Positions 37,744-50,920 of a stretch of DNA of 64,000 nt are shown piece after piece. A program made the position numbers and the translations under genes. The stretch is from Anastatus disparis (lineage: Eukaryota > Arthropoda > Insecta > Hymenoptera > Eupelmidae): positions 11,037,501 to 11,101,500 of the forward strand of contig JAFFSR010000244.1 of assembly GCA_017163975.1 (NCBI GenBank), read 5' to 3'. The notes beneath the pieces were generated by a model. The model did not search any database and had not been told where the DNA came from. It saw nothing but the letters and a program-made list of their open reading frames with translations. Each line of letters starts with the position of its first letter. Positions within the stretch are counted from its first letter, which is position 1.

Positions 37744-37749
37744 TAATTG

Positions 37750-39550
37750 AAAATAATATTTATGTGTGTACATTTTAATTGCAACAATTTCTCATATTAT
37801 TGCATTATAAAAATTAATTGTTCAAAAAAATCATCATCCTTCCTAAAATACTGAAATCAATTAATTTTTTAAAATTAATATTGTTTTAGTAGTGAAAATT
37901 TCATGATAATCATCTAATCAAACTATTCAAATCCATAGGGATGTAGTTCATCTAGCTATCAAATTGAAATATCCGGTTTTATCTATCAGAATCAATAGAC
38001 CGGAGTACAGATTAAAATTAAAGTGCAATAGGATAATTATACAAGCTATGATACCAATCACAAATATTCTTTTCAATCAATATTTTAGTATAAAAAATTA
38101 TAAGAAATTTAAAAAATTTTTAAAGTAATCAACATATTTTTCTTAAAACAAAAAATAAGATGAAAAATTGTTCTTTTCGTCAGATAAATTTTAACTTTTT
38201 CCTTTTAACTTCGTAATTTTCAATAAATTGTATACATCTCTTATTTACAAAACGAAACAAACATTTCTTACATTTCAAAACTTTGTAAACAATTTAATGG
38301 ACGCGAATGTTCCAAAGTGTTGAGCAAAAACTAAAGAACACATCTCGATAAGAAAGCTTGGGTATTCAACTATTGAATCAAATAAAAAAAATTCGAGAAA
38401 AAAGAAAATAGATACATCTCATCATCTAATTACTTTCTATAACGAATGAATTCATTTGTAAACAAGATGAATTTGAAAAAAAATATGCTAAAGTGATTAC
38501 AAAAAATAATCCAAACATCCACGAAACAACACATATTCTGTAGCTAATGCTTAAAGAAATTTAAAAAAAAATATGCAAGACATGATGAGTCGAGGAATGC
38601 GGCAAAATTAGAGTTCCCTAGTTTCTTTGTTTCTACTTTTTTAGAAGAAATATTAAGACACAAGAAAATAGTCGTTATTTCGCAAGATTATTACTAATGA
38701 GAAATAAAAAAATATATCTTAAATAATTAAAACTGAAACGGTGTCTAGATTTTATGAAAAAATAAATATTTTTACGCGTGGATTAATATTTATGACCATT
38801 TTATTAATTAGAAAAATAGATCAAAAGTGAGGAATTTTCCTTACTAAATATTAATGGAAATGAAATTTACGTTGCTCTCTAAATAGTACTTTGTCATTTT
38901 ATCCCCGTTTAAGACAAGAAAAAATAGATTTTAGGAAATCAAATAATTTTTAAAAATTTCTAAATTTTGATTATCATCACCATTCAACATTTTAAAAATA
39001 TTATATGTCTTATTCAAACACAATTAATAATTTTAATTGAAACTTCCAAAAATTTATTAAAAACTTACAGAATCTCAATAAGTGCAAATTATAAACAATT
39101 TAATTTGTTAAAAAATAATTAATTATCGAACAAACATTATTTTATTAAAGCTAATATTGATTTTATTTCAATTTATAAACATAGTGCATTTAGCTACAAG
39201 GGCAGAAAATTGATCTTTCTTAGTTGAGGTTGATCTATTTTATGTCCGTGAAACATATGTAACTTTTCTTTATAGCTAATGCTAATCAATTGTAAATTTA
39301 AAAGAACTTGTCAATAACTGTATAATCATTTAATGATAGTGCGTAATTTTGTATCTTTAATTTATAATCGGCTTATGCGCCATCTGTAGGTGTTTTCGAA
39401 ACAACGCATGTAGAATATTTTAAAAAGAAAGTAATGATAAATCTAATTTATCTAATATACTATTTAAACATTACAATTAATGCTTCATACATAATGTATC
39501 TTATCTTAAAATAATAAATTATATAAGAATTAAAGCAATAAATTATATAA
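37750..39550. other. AT-rich DNA within the proposed GGH intron, no gene seen
   Basis: No gene or repeat unit recognised, apart from a TGCGCCATCT string at 39376. Confidence 0.55.
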
Positions 39551-39557
39551 CACTTAC

Positions 39558-39639
39558 CCGCAACGCTGCATTGATTATTGAAAAGAAAAACCGGAAGATA
39601 GAAGTAGAAAATACAGTATACAAAAATCTTCGAATACAT
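39558..39639 (-). CDS. Signal-peptide exon, probable exon 1 of gamma-glutamyl hydrolase
   Basis: Too short to stand out as an open frame. On the minus strand ATG (39639-39637) opens 27 codons plus one base. The peptide begins MYSKIFVYC, has a hydrophobic core of Phe, Tyr, Ile, Leu and Val, and ends NNQCSVA: a good secretory signal with a likely cleavage near its end. A strong donor (G/GTAAGTG, GT at 39557-39556) follows in phase 1. That is exactly the phase required by both GGH catalytic exons: the split codon becomes GCC (Ala), giving SVA-A-QDES (proximal) or SVA-A-KDEP (distal). GC content is higher than the flanks. The intron would be 7.2 kb (proximal) or 11.9 kb (distal). The assignment rests on signal peptide, phase and strand, not on a transcript. 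Confidence 0.65.
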
Positions 39640-39960
39640 TGCGCGTATTCATATATAAACAAACAATTTAAACTCCGAAAATATTCTTCTTATTATTAAT
39701 TAGCTTCTTGATTGGTTGATAACAACCTCAGGCCACTTCTGAGTATATAGCACTAACAAGCGTCTGCTATCCTATACACTTCGATTTGAAACACTGTAAA
39801 TTTCTGCACTGTAATATCGATACCGCACCACGGTAGTCTTCATAGATGGCGCACTAATCGGCTGAAAATTTTGGTGCCGGTACACGAGTTCTGAAAAACC
39901 AGCTGACAAAACCTTACGTCAAAATCGGAACATTTGAAAAAGCGCGCGTATTCGTTCCAT
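39640..39960 (-). promoter_or_regulatory. Probable GGH 5' leader and promoter region
   Basis: The sequence upstream of the proposed start codon is clearly GC-richer than the surroundings up to about 39.96 kb, as expected of a leader and promoter. I assign no TATA box or start site. AGATGGCGCA at 39844-39853 is inverted relative to TGCGCCATCT at 39376-39385, so part of this region may be repeat-derived. Confidence 0.35.
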
Positions 39961-39999
39961 CGCGATTTCTTCCAAACTCAAAATCATACGAAAGATAAA

Positions 40000-42900
40000 A
40001 AAGTAACGCTACAATGATCAATGTAAATTTAAAATGTATGATTATTTCTATAATTTACTGAACCGCAACATTAAAGCAAGTTTTAATCTAATATATAGTT
40101 ATAAACACTTTAATTGTTTAAAAGCAGTTGGAGAATTTCAACATAAACAACAATGAATCATAAGTATGGATTTAATATTTTATTAAAAAGAAAAACTATT
40201 AATAAAATCTAAAAAAATTTGTTAATTTTGATGTTTGTTGTCCTTGTAGAAATACAAACTTCCGGACAAGATATAAAGAAAATACATTAAATATATTTTC
40301 CATATCTGAAGTGGATATAGTACAGTTATTTTCTCTAATTATTTTTTTGTTTTTATTTCATGCAGTTTATTCTACTTAGGCTTAATGTCCGTATAATTAC
40401 ATACATGCTCGCCTTTTTAAGTTAATAAAGGGATTACATTTTAACTAAGCGAAAACATCATATGCAATACAAAAGCGAAGTCAATTTCTCTCACGGTTGA
40501 AATATGCCACTTTAATCCCTCGTTGCATAATCTACTATTATTGGACTATTTTACTTCCTTAAGCACTGATTTTTTTAAACTGACACTTCAAAAGCAAAAC
40601 TAAATATGTATCAGTATTTATTTATAAATCATGGGATTCTATTAATATTAACTCGTTATATACATCCTACTGGATCTTAGGTTTCAACATTTACTTTCAT
40701 TTTATTATTATTAATGTAGAAATAACTCTGAAAATTTATTTTGCAATAATTTATAAAAAACTGACCTTAAAATTATAAAATATTTTTAAACGAAATATTA
40801 TCTTAAATCTTTTTAAGTATAATCACATGTAAACATTATTTTATTTAATAATAAAAAAGGGTTGAACGAATAAATTAATAATTATTAAGGAAGAATAATA
40901 TTACATATAAAAAATTTACATAAAGTTTAAAAAGAGTTTAACGAAATAGCTTTTTTAAGAATTCATTTAAAATATTTATATCAATTTTTTTTTTAATTAT
41001 GAATTAATGATATTGAAGGGTCTTTCCTATTAAAACTTTTTATTAATATTATCGATATCAATAAATTTCTTCATTACCATTTTTAACAATTAAACAAAAG
41101 TTTAAGTATTACTAGATTTGTCGTAAAATTTCGTTTATGCATTTACACAAAGAGAAAAATAAACACCGAAATAAATATAAAAAAACAATTGTTCAAGCGG
41201 AAACGTGCCGATACGTACGCGAAAATCACGTCCGAGAGGAATGAGTAACTAAAAAATAAATAGAACGACATTGTCGGTGATAATCCCCTTTAAAAAGATT
41301 ATACATATGAGCATCATAAACTATCTAATGAGATAATAACGGAAGTTGTACTCGTGCAACATTTTTTTCTTTATTTTTTCTCTCCCTTTAATTCAAAATG
41401 CACGCGTATATGTAATGGATAAAAATCTATACAAACTTTGTTTTACTAGTTAAACAAAACGTTCTCATTTGGACAGACCTTTTTTTTCGTTTACACGCGC
41501 ATTTTTTTCTAATTCTCTTTCTTTTTATTCGTTTCTTCTATTGTTTTTTTTTTGTTTTGCGTGCGGAGAAAATAAAAGCGTAAAGATACAAACGCGCGAA
41601 TTGCATGTTATAAGCGAGACAAAGAGAGGCACATTTATTTTTAACTTTGCACGATGAACTTAAGCTTTATTTTTAAAAGGATGCCAACAGAACGTTGTAT
41701 GCTTTAAATTCATTTTAGGAATTCTAAATTATGTTAAATCATCAATTTAACGGATAATTAATAAAATAAATCATTTATTTGATTTATTAAAATTTACTAT
41801 TAATAAGATAAGAAAAAAAGAATTATTTATTAATTTATAACTTTCATTTAATACGTGTAAAGTGATCATTGTATTTCAATAAATTGGATAGTAAAAATTT
41901 CTCTTTATTTTCATGCATTATAATTAAAAAAAATTTTTTTTAACATGCATACAAAGTATTCGTTTTAAGGGGAACTCAAAACATAACCTCTTTCAAATAC
42001 GATTCGTAGATTCGTATTTTCTTAAACTTTTTTTAAATTTTTTTATAAAAAAAAGCAATAATAAAAAAACAAAATTATTAATATTCATGCTTAAAATAAA
42101 AGACTATTTTTACTTACGAAACATAAAAACACAGGTAATATTTTAAACTTTCGGTTAGCTTCATTAAAATGTCATGTAAATAACACTAAAAGAAAGGTTA
42201 CATCAACACTAATCAAGGACACTGAAATTCGTACACGTTTGAAAAACGCGCTGTATTACAATAGAGTCATAGAGGGATACTGAACTCTTACAGCAATCCG
42301 ACAACATTGAAGGATAGAAATAGCACGCGGGTATTTCTGTCTTTGCTGCACATTGCAACGGGGAGGGGATGAATGGGAAATAAGCGAGCATCAGCTGCGC
42401 GTTTATTACCCTAAACATTATATATGTACTTTACACGCTTTAGTATCAATTTCAACAGATTTTAATCCACGTTTTGGGCAATTTTAAAGTATCTTTTGTC
42501 AATTTTAATAGAATATTATTTGATAATCTAGTTATTTTGGTTATAAATTAATTTTTTGCAGAGTAGAAATGTTTCAATTATTATAAAAGAATAACAAAAT
42601 TTTCAATAAAAATTTACTTTTAAGCTATCTCTAACATTTAAATTTATAAAAATTGTAAATTTCTAAACCTCATATTTGTAGAAGAAGGAGGCCATAAATA
42701 TATATTATTTTAAATATTTTTTAATACGAATTTTGTATTCTAGCGGAATTTTGTAATTTGCTGCCGACCAAAAGTTTCACAATTAAAAACCGCTAGAAAA
42801 ACTTATTCTCTTAATTATTTATTTCGCTCATTCAATGCAATTACAAAATTTTAATATATTAAACATTATTAATCTAAAAAAATCATATTAATTTTAATTA

Positions 42901-45538
42901 CATATAATATTATTAAATTTGTAAATAAACGAATATGAATATTATAAATTGCATAACGTTAAAATAAAAATGAAAGTTTTTCATTCAGTAAAAATGACCA
43001 ATACAAAACTTTAATAGAATTTTGTTAAATAAATTTTTTATTTAAAATAAATGCATTTCCAATTTCAAATAATCATAAAGTAAAAAAAATTAAAGACGCA
43101 GATAAAATTTTACAAGCTTCGGAACAAAGTATGCTTTGATCAGAGATGCAATGCATTCCTGTTTGATTCTAGGAACATATAATGTGCCATCTGTGAAGTA
43201 CTTTATGATAATTGTAATAACTTTGTAAGGTACTGAAATGATGTGAAATGAGGTAATCATATGTGATCTTGGCAATTAAACATAGAGATATCATTTTAAA
43301 GCAATTTATAGATGCTTGGAAAATCTGTGAACTAAATTTCGAATAACAATTAATTATTATTTTTTTATTATAAAATAAATGGTTAAAAGTATTAGGTAAT
43401 AGTAAAATAGGATTAAATGTACAAAAACAATCAAAGGTTTATTATTTAATTTTATTATTGTAATATTTGATCATTTTAACCACCATTAAAAATCTAGTGA
43501 AATTAGTTTCTTTATTCATTTTGATATAAAAAAATTTATTAAAATTTCATCCTGATAATATGAAAATTTAAATTTGCTACATTTAAATTATATGGTTATA
43601 AGAATTCTGGTTTTACATTTAAATTTTCCTCGAAATCCGTTTCTGCATCAGAATTTGTTTCTCTTATTCTCATTTCAACACAATGATTTCTCAATTTTTT
43701 ACATTAAAAATTGCAGAGCGATCAATTTTTTTGCTCATTGTTATCACTGAACGTTATCTTTTATTCATCAATTTAACAGTTGACAATTTTTTATACTGTA
43801 ATAAATACAAAAAAAATTAAGTTTATAGGCATGATAAGATTGTCTAATCTGTTCTTCTATCTTGATCAGTCCATTAGTCGATACATTAAAAAAAAAGCAT
43901 AGACTCAAATTTTTAATTTTAATGTATATATTTTCGAACGATTACCGCTCTATCATTTTGATCCAATTGTAGTTCATATCATAAGGTGCTTAATTTGATT
44001 TTATTAGTTTAAGATAGCATGGCCCAATATTCTAGTGGTCGCTTAAAAATTTATTTACTAAAACTAATATAAATTTTTTTACTTATTCCTGTATTATACT
44101 TTTATCAGGAATATATTTTTAAATAAATGTATACATATACACGATTATAAGGACGAAAATACATTAAACTATTTTTAAATGCCGAGTGAATTTCAATAGA
44201 CCGACTTTTTGAAATTCATCGCATTTAAAATTAAGCCTATATACTTTTCGTGTCTTAAAGTAAAGCTAAACTTTCATTCTGGATGTCGCGTAGATTTTCG
44301 CCAATGCGTCGAACACAGTTATATCCAGTCTGCAAACAAAATTTAAGGAGAGAGAAAAAAAAAAAACTTTTCTGAAAAAATTTATTATTCTTATACGTCG
44401 GAAGTTTCTTGATGCATTGTTTTGTTGAATACCAAAGATATGTCTACTTATATAAGTCAAAAAAGAAAGAAGATTTCTTTTGAATTATGCGCATGAAAAG
44501 ATCGTCGAGTTTTCCCCAATAAAAATATGCCAGGCATATAAATTTTACATTGGGCAACCAAAAAAAAGTTTTAGCTTAATTGTAATAAACTGCTATTCGA
44601 TAGAATACGCCAAAGTTGTTGGCGATAACAGGCTTCTCTCGGTGAAGTGATAAATTATTCAAATTTTGGCACGGCCAAAAAAGTTTTTCAAACTTTTAAT
44701 CAATTATTAAATAACTTTAAGAGAAAAATATTTTGTAATATTTTACAAATAAATTTAATTTAAACTAACTTCTTTTTATTCAAACTGCGTTCAATAAGTT
44801 TAATCCGAGTATGTAAATTTTATAAAATAAAAAGATTAAATTCATACATAAAAACATTATTCAATTTTTTTAATTAAGTATATTGCAATCTGAAAGATTG
44901 TTTTACAATTAAATTAATAACAAAAGTACAATAACTTTTTATTCGTAGGAATCATTATCAATATGCCAGTGTATGCGATGGGAACACTGAAATTCAATTA
45001 GATAATTTTACGTTGAAATGGCGTGAAATTGAACTTCAATTTATATAAAAGCAATTTAATTTATCAATGATTAACATTCCCGAATAAATGCAAAATTATT
45101 GCGTTTGCCTTTTATAAACAAACATTAAATTATTTTAATAAATTTCAAATAATATTATTTTGAACATCAATGATATTTCTATTCAAGCATATATACAATT
45201 ATTTGTTCCGATTAACTTTTTAACTTTTTAAGATGTCATACATTATGATATTTAAAAATAATAGAAAAGGATCTAAAAAATGTTAAATATTATATATCCA
45301 ACATCACGTTACTTATCTTCTTAAAAAGTATAGACTTAAGAGTTTTTTTTATGTGATATCTTTACTATTAGAGGTTATAATTAAGGTAGCATGACATCGT
45401 TGTTTTTTTTTAATTTACAGATTGAAATTAAGTAAATCTGTTTATTTCATAATAAATTTTTGTACAGAAAAATTATTCTAACCATAAAAAATCAAATGGT
45501 TTATGTTGCATAATTAAGAAGCTAGTGTTTTTACGTAT
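40000..45538. other. AT-rich DNA with two GC-richer patches, no gene assigned
   Basis: Mostly AT-rich. The patch at 41,200-41,660 and the patch at 42,209-42,418 stand out. The latter is an open minus-strand frame of 69 codons from ATG 42418, with near-normal codon use (IPSPLQCAAKTEIPACYFYP) and clearly higher GC. I do not recognise it and see no splice sites. It may be a leader, a small ORF or regulatory DNA. Confidence 0.4.
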
Positions 45539-45658
45539 GTTAAATATCCATCAGTGATGCAAGTGATATCCTAACCTCAAAATAAAAGCCATTGCGCGTT
45601 GAGGACATTTTATTAATAAAATAGTAAAAATAAAACAGACAAAGTGGCTCATAAAAAA

Positions 45659-45883
45659 ATGACGCGTAGCGAGTTGGACAGTGGTGAAGGTGAAGAGCGT
45701 TTGAGGCGACTTTCGATATCGGTGGTCCGCACGTTATGGGGCGCGGATCACGAAAGTCGCTGCAATAATAAATCATGCGCGTTATGCTTGGCCGCTAATG
45801 AAGACGAGCAGCAACGTGGTCCAAGGCCTGGTCATTCAATGATGGCTAACTATCGGGCCCATGAGCCACCTGATCACACCTGA
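45659..45883 (+). CDS. GC-rich coding-type exon, possibly a 5' exon of the SK channel gene
   Basis: ATG at 45659 starts 74 codons ending in TGA (45881-45883), with GC-rich codons in a roughly 20% GC background. The product starts MTRSELDSGEGEERLRRLS and contains SISVVRTLWGADHESRC, an NKSCALCLAAN stretch with paired Cys, and a basic/polar end. The frame is also open upstream to a possible acceptor (AG at 45637-45638, phase 1, poor pyrimidine tract). After the stop the same frame stays open 12 more codons to a donor (AAG/GTATTT, GT at 45920), which is in phase with the SK exon at 61397. So it may be a protein-coding exon, an upstream ORF in a leader exon, or a case of stop readthrough. I do not recognise the peptide, and membership of the SK gene is inference from strand, position and phase. 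Confidence 0.55.
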   Translation: MTRSELDSGEGEERLRRLSISVVRTLWGADHESRCNNKSCALCLAANEDEQQRGPRPGHSMMANYRAHEPPDHT

Positions 45884-45929
45884 GAAGAACTTTTCCTCGC
45901 GCATGAGCACGCTAGAAAGGTATTTTTTA

Positions 45930-48900
45930 AGTTGCAACAAAATCCATCACTCTGTTTCTTTTTTATTTTGTATTGTTATTATCTATACCTGTCGTTGTTC
46001 ATTTTTTTTCATATTTTTTTGAGATGAATTATCAATTATTCAGATATCATCTTTATCTTCTGTAAATACAAGTTTTTAATATTCAAATAATATTTGGTCA
46101 ATGTGTGTGCGTAATATTGATGTAATATTGAACTAATACCAAAGTAATGTTTGCAGTGTATTATAATTTTAAATATTAACAAGAAAAGTTATTATTTTAT
46201 TTATATTCTTTTATTTTTATTTTCAAAATAAGATTATAGTTATGAAACTTTAAATGTGTTAGTTGTTTAAATACTTAATATATGTCGTAGTTTAGAGTTC
46301 ATATCAAATAAGAAAATCTTCAAAGTATGCAAAAGATTAGATTAGTCTGTATATCTCGAGTCATACTTATCTAAACTCTTTTCTTACTCTTCTAATTCGT
46401 TTAGGTAGTTGTGCAAAACATTTATAAATAAATAAAAAGTCATTTGTTCTGTATAAAACTACAATAACTTAGCAATTATTAATGTTAAACAGATTTTAGT
46501 AATTACATTTATTCACATTAAAATCGAATACATTTTTTACAAATCAATCCATTCATATTTCATGCATAAAAAATATTATAAAGCTCATTAGAAATATTAA
46601 CATTTATCATATTTCATATAAAAAATTTATAATATTTTGAGGCTTTTAAAAAATTAAAACTTTCAAAATAGAAATTATGTTACTGATGAAACAACCTATT
46701 TGGATAACATGAATAATATAACTATATATAAAATGTCTGATGAAATTTGAATGGGACTACTTAAAGGTACTTAATTATAACTACTGAAATGGAATTGAAT
46801 TATTTTTGATAAATCATTTTGAGTCTTTTAACGAGTAATTATAAGAAATCCATTATTACTTTGAAGCGCTAATTACATCAAAGTTGGCTGTTAGCGTTAT
46901 TGAAGCGTTTTATAATTACTCGATTATGAGCTTACCGACAGATATGATTAGGTTTGAATAAAACTAATTATAGATACTGATTATAAAACTATAATTAGAT
47001 AAGTTTGGTATTTTGAAATAAATAATATATGAACTATCATATATTATGTTATAATATCTATAATTTTTGAATTTTTACATCACTTTATATGATTCAAAGA
47101 ATACGAAACAATTTTTAAAAATTCTAAAGAAAATTTTTCTATAATTCCAAAACAAAATCTATAGATAATTACTAAATAATATATAAAAAGTTCAAAATTT
47201 GAATATTGTACCACAAAAATTTATTTGTGAATATTCTCTTATAATCTTCTATTATTTTAAAAATTTTCATTTAAAAAAATATTCTTTTTGTATTAGACAT
47301 CATTATAAACGAAATTACGGTTTTAATTAAGAAAATGTAAGAGGACGAAGGAAGAGGATTTTTAATTAGACCATAAAAAGAGTTCTTTTAACAACTTGGT
47401 ATAATAATATTATTTTCTCTCCGACTTTTTTTTAATACTTCTTTTATGTTGTTTCTATTCATTTAACAATAAAAATTCTTGCATGGTATCCTATAATCTG
47501 CATGTTCGATGTTTACTTAAAAACTTTCTAATTTGTGGGGGGAAAAAATAAACATATTTCTTTAGATTAAAAATAACGTGTCAGTATTTTCTCAATGAAA
47601 TAAATATTTTTCGATGATTTAACAGGTTTCACAGTTGAAAAAAAAGAAAATATGTGTCAATCAACTAATTACTTCTTCGTCCTCGTGTTTTTAAACATAA
47701 CGTCTTGCATTAAAGTTACATTTTCTTTTTAATTAAAGGTTTTTAAACAATCGTAAAATGAACATACTAACATTAGCATTTCTTTATGCTTATTTGAAAT
47801 AATTTAAATGCCATTATAAGAATACAAAATAATATAATTTTAACAGAAAAGTATTGAATTCTTTTAAAATTAAAATAATTTATTGTTATTATTTTAGGGA
47901 TTTATTTTATTCACTCAGTTATATTTGAATTTCTATAATATTATATTTCAAAATTAATCCTCTGATACCCCATTATCATTTATTAAATAGTCTCAATACT
48001 CGGAAATTATTTTGATTTTATGAAAAATATTGTGAGAATTTTGAAACGAATACAATTCTAATATTATAAATAAAAAAGAATACTTATGTCGACTCTTAAT
48101 TTTAATATTTTTTTTTGCTTTATAAATAAAATAAATTGTATTCTTGCTCATGACATTTATTAATATTTAAAAAATAATCGAAGATATTTTAAATTAAATA
48201 CAAAAGTATAAATGACTATCCTTCAGGTCAAGAGATTATAATTTTGAGACTTTATTTAACACTCATGCAAATGCATAAATTTTCTACACATGTGCTTTGA
48301 ATCCATGAGAAATAATTCTATTTAACTTTTAAAAATATGCAAGTACTTGATTTTTTAATGGTTATCATTTGTTAAAAAATATAATTCTATTAGTTAAATT
48401 GTCGTGAAAATTAGATTACGAAAAAATTTTGCTCATTCGTGACACAATAAAAGCTTTTCTTCTTTAATTACAGAGTATAATGCAGATAATTTCGAGAAGT
48501 GAAATTACATTTTTTTTACCATACAGAACCACAATTCAATGCATAAGTAACAGATAATTTTTAATTTAATCCGTTAAAATTGAACCAATTTTTTTCCCCA
48601 TTTTATTAAAATGAAAATTGATAATTAATTATACTTTTGATCATTAAACAAATATTTAAGTTGGAAAAATTCATTGACAACTTTTAATAATGAATAAATG
48701 ATTGATTTCAATATGCTTACAATTGTTTTTTAATTATTTTGTATTATTTTTCTTTATAAATATTACTAAATCGTAAACAACTTATTTTAAATTTATTTAC
48801 TTTTAGATAAATTATCCGAATAAGAAATTACTTTTATATAAATAAAAATAAATAAATTGTTTAAACTTTTATAGAGCACTACAAATAAATATTTGGAGAG

Positions 48901-49940
48901 CTTTACAAAACTAACAATAAAAAATAAAGGTATTATAAATAATGTACAAAATAATAAAAAGAAAAATTTTTACCACCATAACCTCGTTTCATTTCCGTAT
49001 ACCCGAGCTTTTGGCCTTGCCAAAAAAAAAAAATATACTTCTCACAATGAAATATCGACGCGACAAATCGGGTCACATAGATAGAATATACCAGAGAATC
49101 GCAAGAGAAAATTTCAAATTCCAATTATACGGTATAAGCGAGTTATAACGACATCCGGACAATGTTATTTTTTTTTCTTCATAGGTTTTGTATACAATTT
49201 TAAGTAATACGCAAACATTTTTAATATTTAACTTGCAGTGGTAATAACATTTTCTTTATGAAATTTATGGAGAAATAATTTATATTTTGTGTAAATAAAA
49301 AAATACGTTCATTTATTGATCTTAATTTAAGTAAATATAAACAGTTTTTTATCACATATTGTAGAATCGATAAATAAGTTCAATTAGATGAAGATAGTAA
49401 TCGTATTAAAATAGCAACACTACTCTGATACTCTTTAAACTTTCACAATGAATCCAAAGCCAATATGCTAAAATAAATTCAGTTAACCAACGAAATTATT
49501 GTTAAAAAAGGTTAAATCTGATTTAATTTTTAAAAATTGTATTTTGAGTTTCATAACTATTTTATGAAAAGTGATTACACTAATTTTTAAATTATGGGCA
49601 TCAAACTATTAATATAACAAGTTATATGGCAAAAAGTTTCATATTCATCCTAACATCTAAGAAATAACTAGGCGTATTATGACGCACATTTTCCAATTAT
49701 CTTCAGAGTCTTAATCATAATACCAGCACGTAACCGTAAGCTATAAACTCCCTGTTTCATGTGCATTAAAATGCTAAAACAAATTCTTGAAACGTGATTA
49801 AACATCTTCATTTCTAAAGTATCAATTAAGATACAGAGCTTATTATAGATGCTTCGTTACGACATTAATTTCGATCCTCAAATATAGAAACTTCTCATAA
49901 ACGGATACGGATATAATACGTTACTCCTTGGCTAAACATA
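45930..49940. other. AT-rich DNA, no gene seen
   Basis: Probably intron following the 45.9-kb donor. At 48,890-49,150 several overlapping short frames occur on both strands in a GC-richer patch, but none resembles a protein. Confidence 0.55.
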
Positions 49941-50920
49941 CAAATCACAAAGCATAAATATTAATTCAATAATATCATCAAACAGATGCACACTTGTACA
50001 CACACTCGGGCACTACACCACTGTATGTGCATACAAAAGCATTCGCATAAATGTATTAATACATCCTATTCCCAGTTGTGTATTAATATTCAAGGTCAGC
50101 CACGCTCGCGCTCTCCAACACCTACACACCCTTAAGTCGGAAACAAAGTGAAATGGGAAACGGGTTGTGGAAGTGATGCTGTTGCTTTCTATAGATTTCC
50201 GAGTATACAGTAGTATACGACGTTTTATTTCGGCACGTGGAGGCACAAGTTGTTTCATGCCATAATATGGCACGTGATATTCGTTATAACTTTTTTTCTT
50301 AAATCCGCTATCTTACTCTCAGTAAAGACCCGTACCATATCTTCCGTATATCCTTCGGCAATTATTGCAAGGAAAAGATGAGGAAAGGAAAAAAATGAAA
50401 AAAAAAGAATAAGGAAGGCCACGTATAACAGTTAGAAATGGAAAATTTCGAAGTAGGAAATTTGTCTCCATAAAATAAAACAATACAAGAATAAATATAG
50501 AAGAGAGAAAGGTAGATAAAGAGAGGTTGTATATTAACCATCGGGCACGTCCTCCCATTGTTTTCTATATATACATATCGCTCAGAAGACTGCTCTTATT
50601 GTTTCCCAGCATCTCTCGAATATTATTAGGCTAAAGGCGAAATTCTCTCTGTCTATTTTCCTCTCTTTTATTCTCCATTTATTGAGCATATATAGCTTTT
50701 CTCTTGTTATTTATATACCATAAAATAGGTATTTTCGTTGCGAAAGATTAATTATTATTTCGAGCTTAATTTACTTTTTCCGCATTTGAAAGGGGTGTGT
50801 ATATATATGCACGAAGAGAACGGGAGAAACAGAAATTGGGGGTGGAGGAAGTTTGGAGAGGTGACCAATTGTTGAACTTTGAAAATTACAATCATAATAA
50901 ATTGGATTAAATTCAAATGT
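49940..50920. promoter_or_regulatory. GC-elevated island with purine-to-pyrimidine switch
   Basis: GC rises at 50,080-50,280 (CCACGCTCGCGCTC; GGCACGTG appears as CGGCACGTGGAGG and ATGGCACGTGATA). A purine-rich run spans 50,370-50,525, and from 50,580 the strand is pyrimidine-rich. This matches the islands at 1.1, 3.6 and 18.5 kb and could be an internal promoter or enhancer. Two CACGTG (E-box) strings are visible. No exon was delimited. Confidence 0.3.

Noticed and set aside
45540..45776. 78-codon minus-strand frame over the 45.6-kb exon
   Set aside because: Antisense shadow of the GC-rich plus-strand frame.
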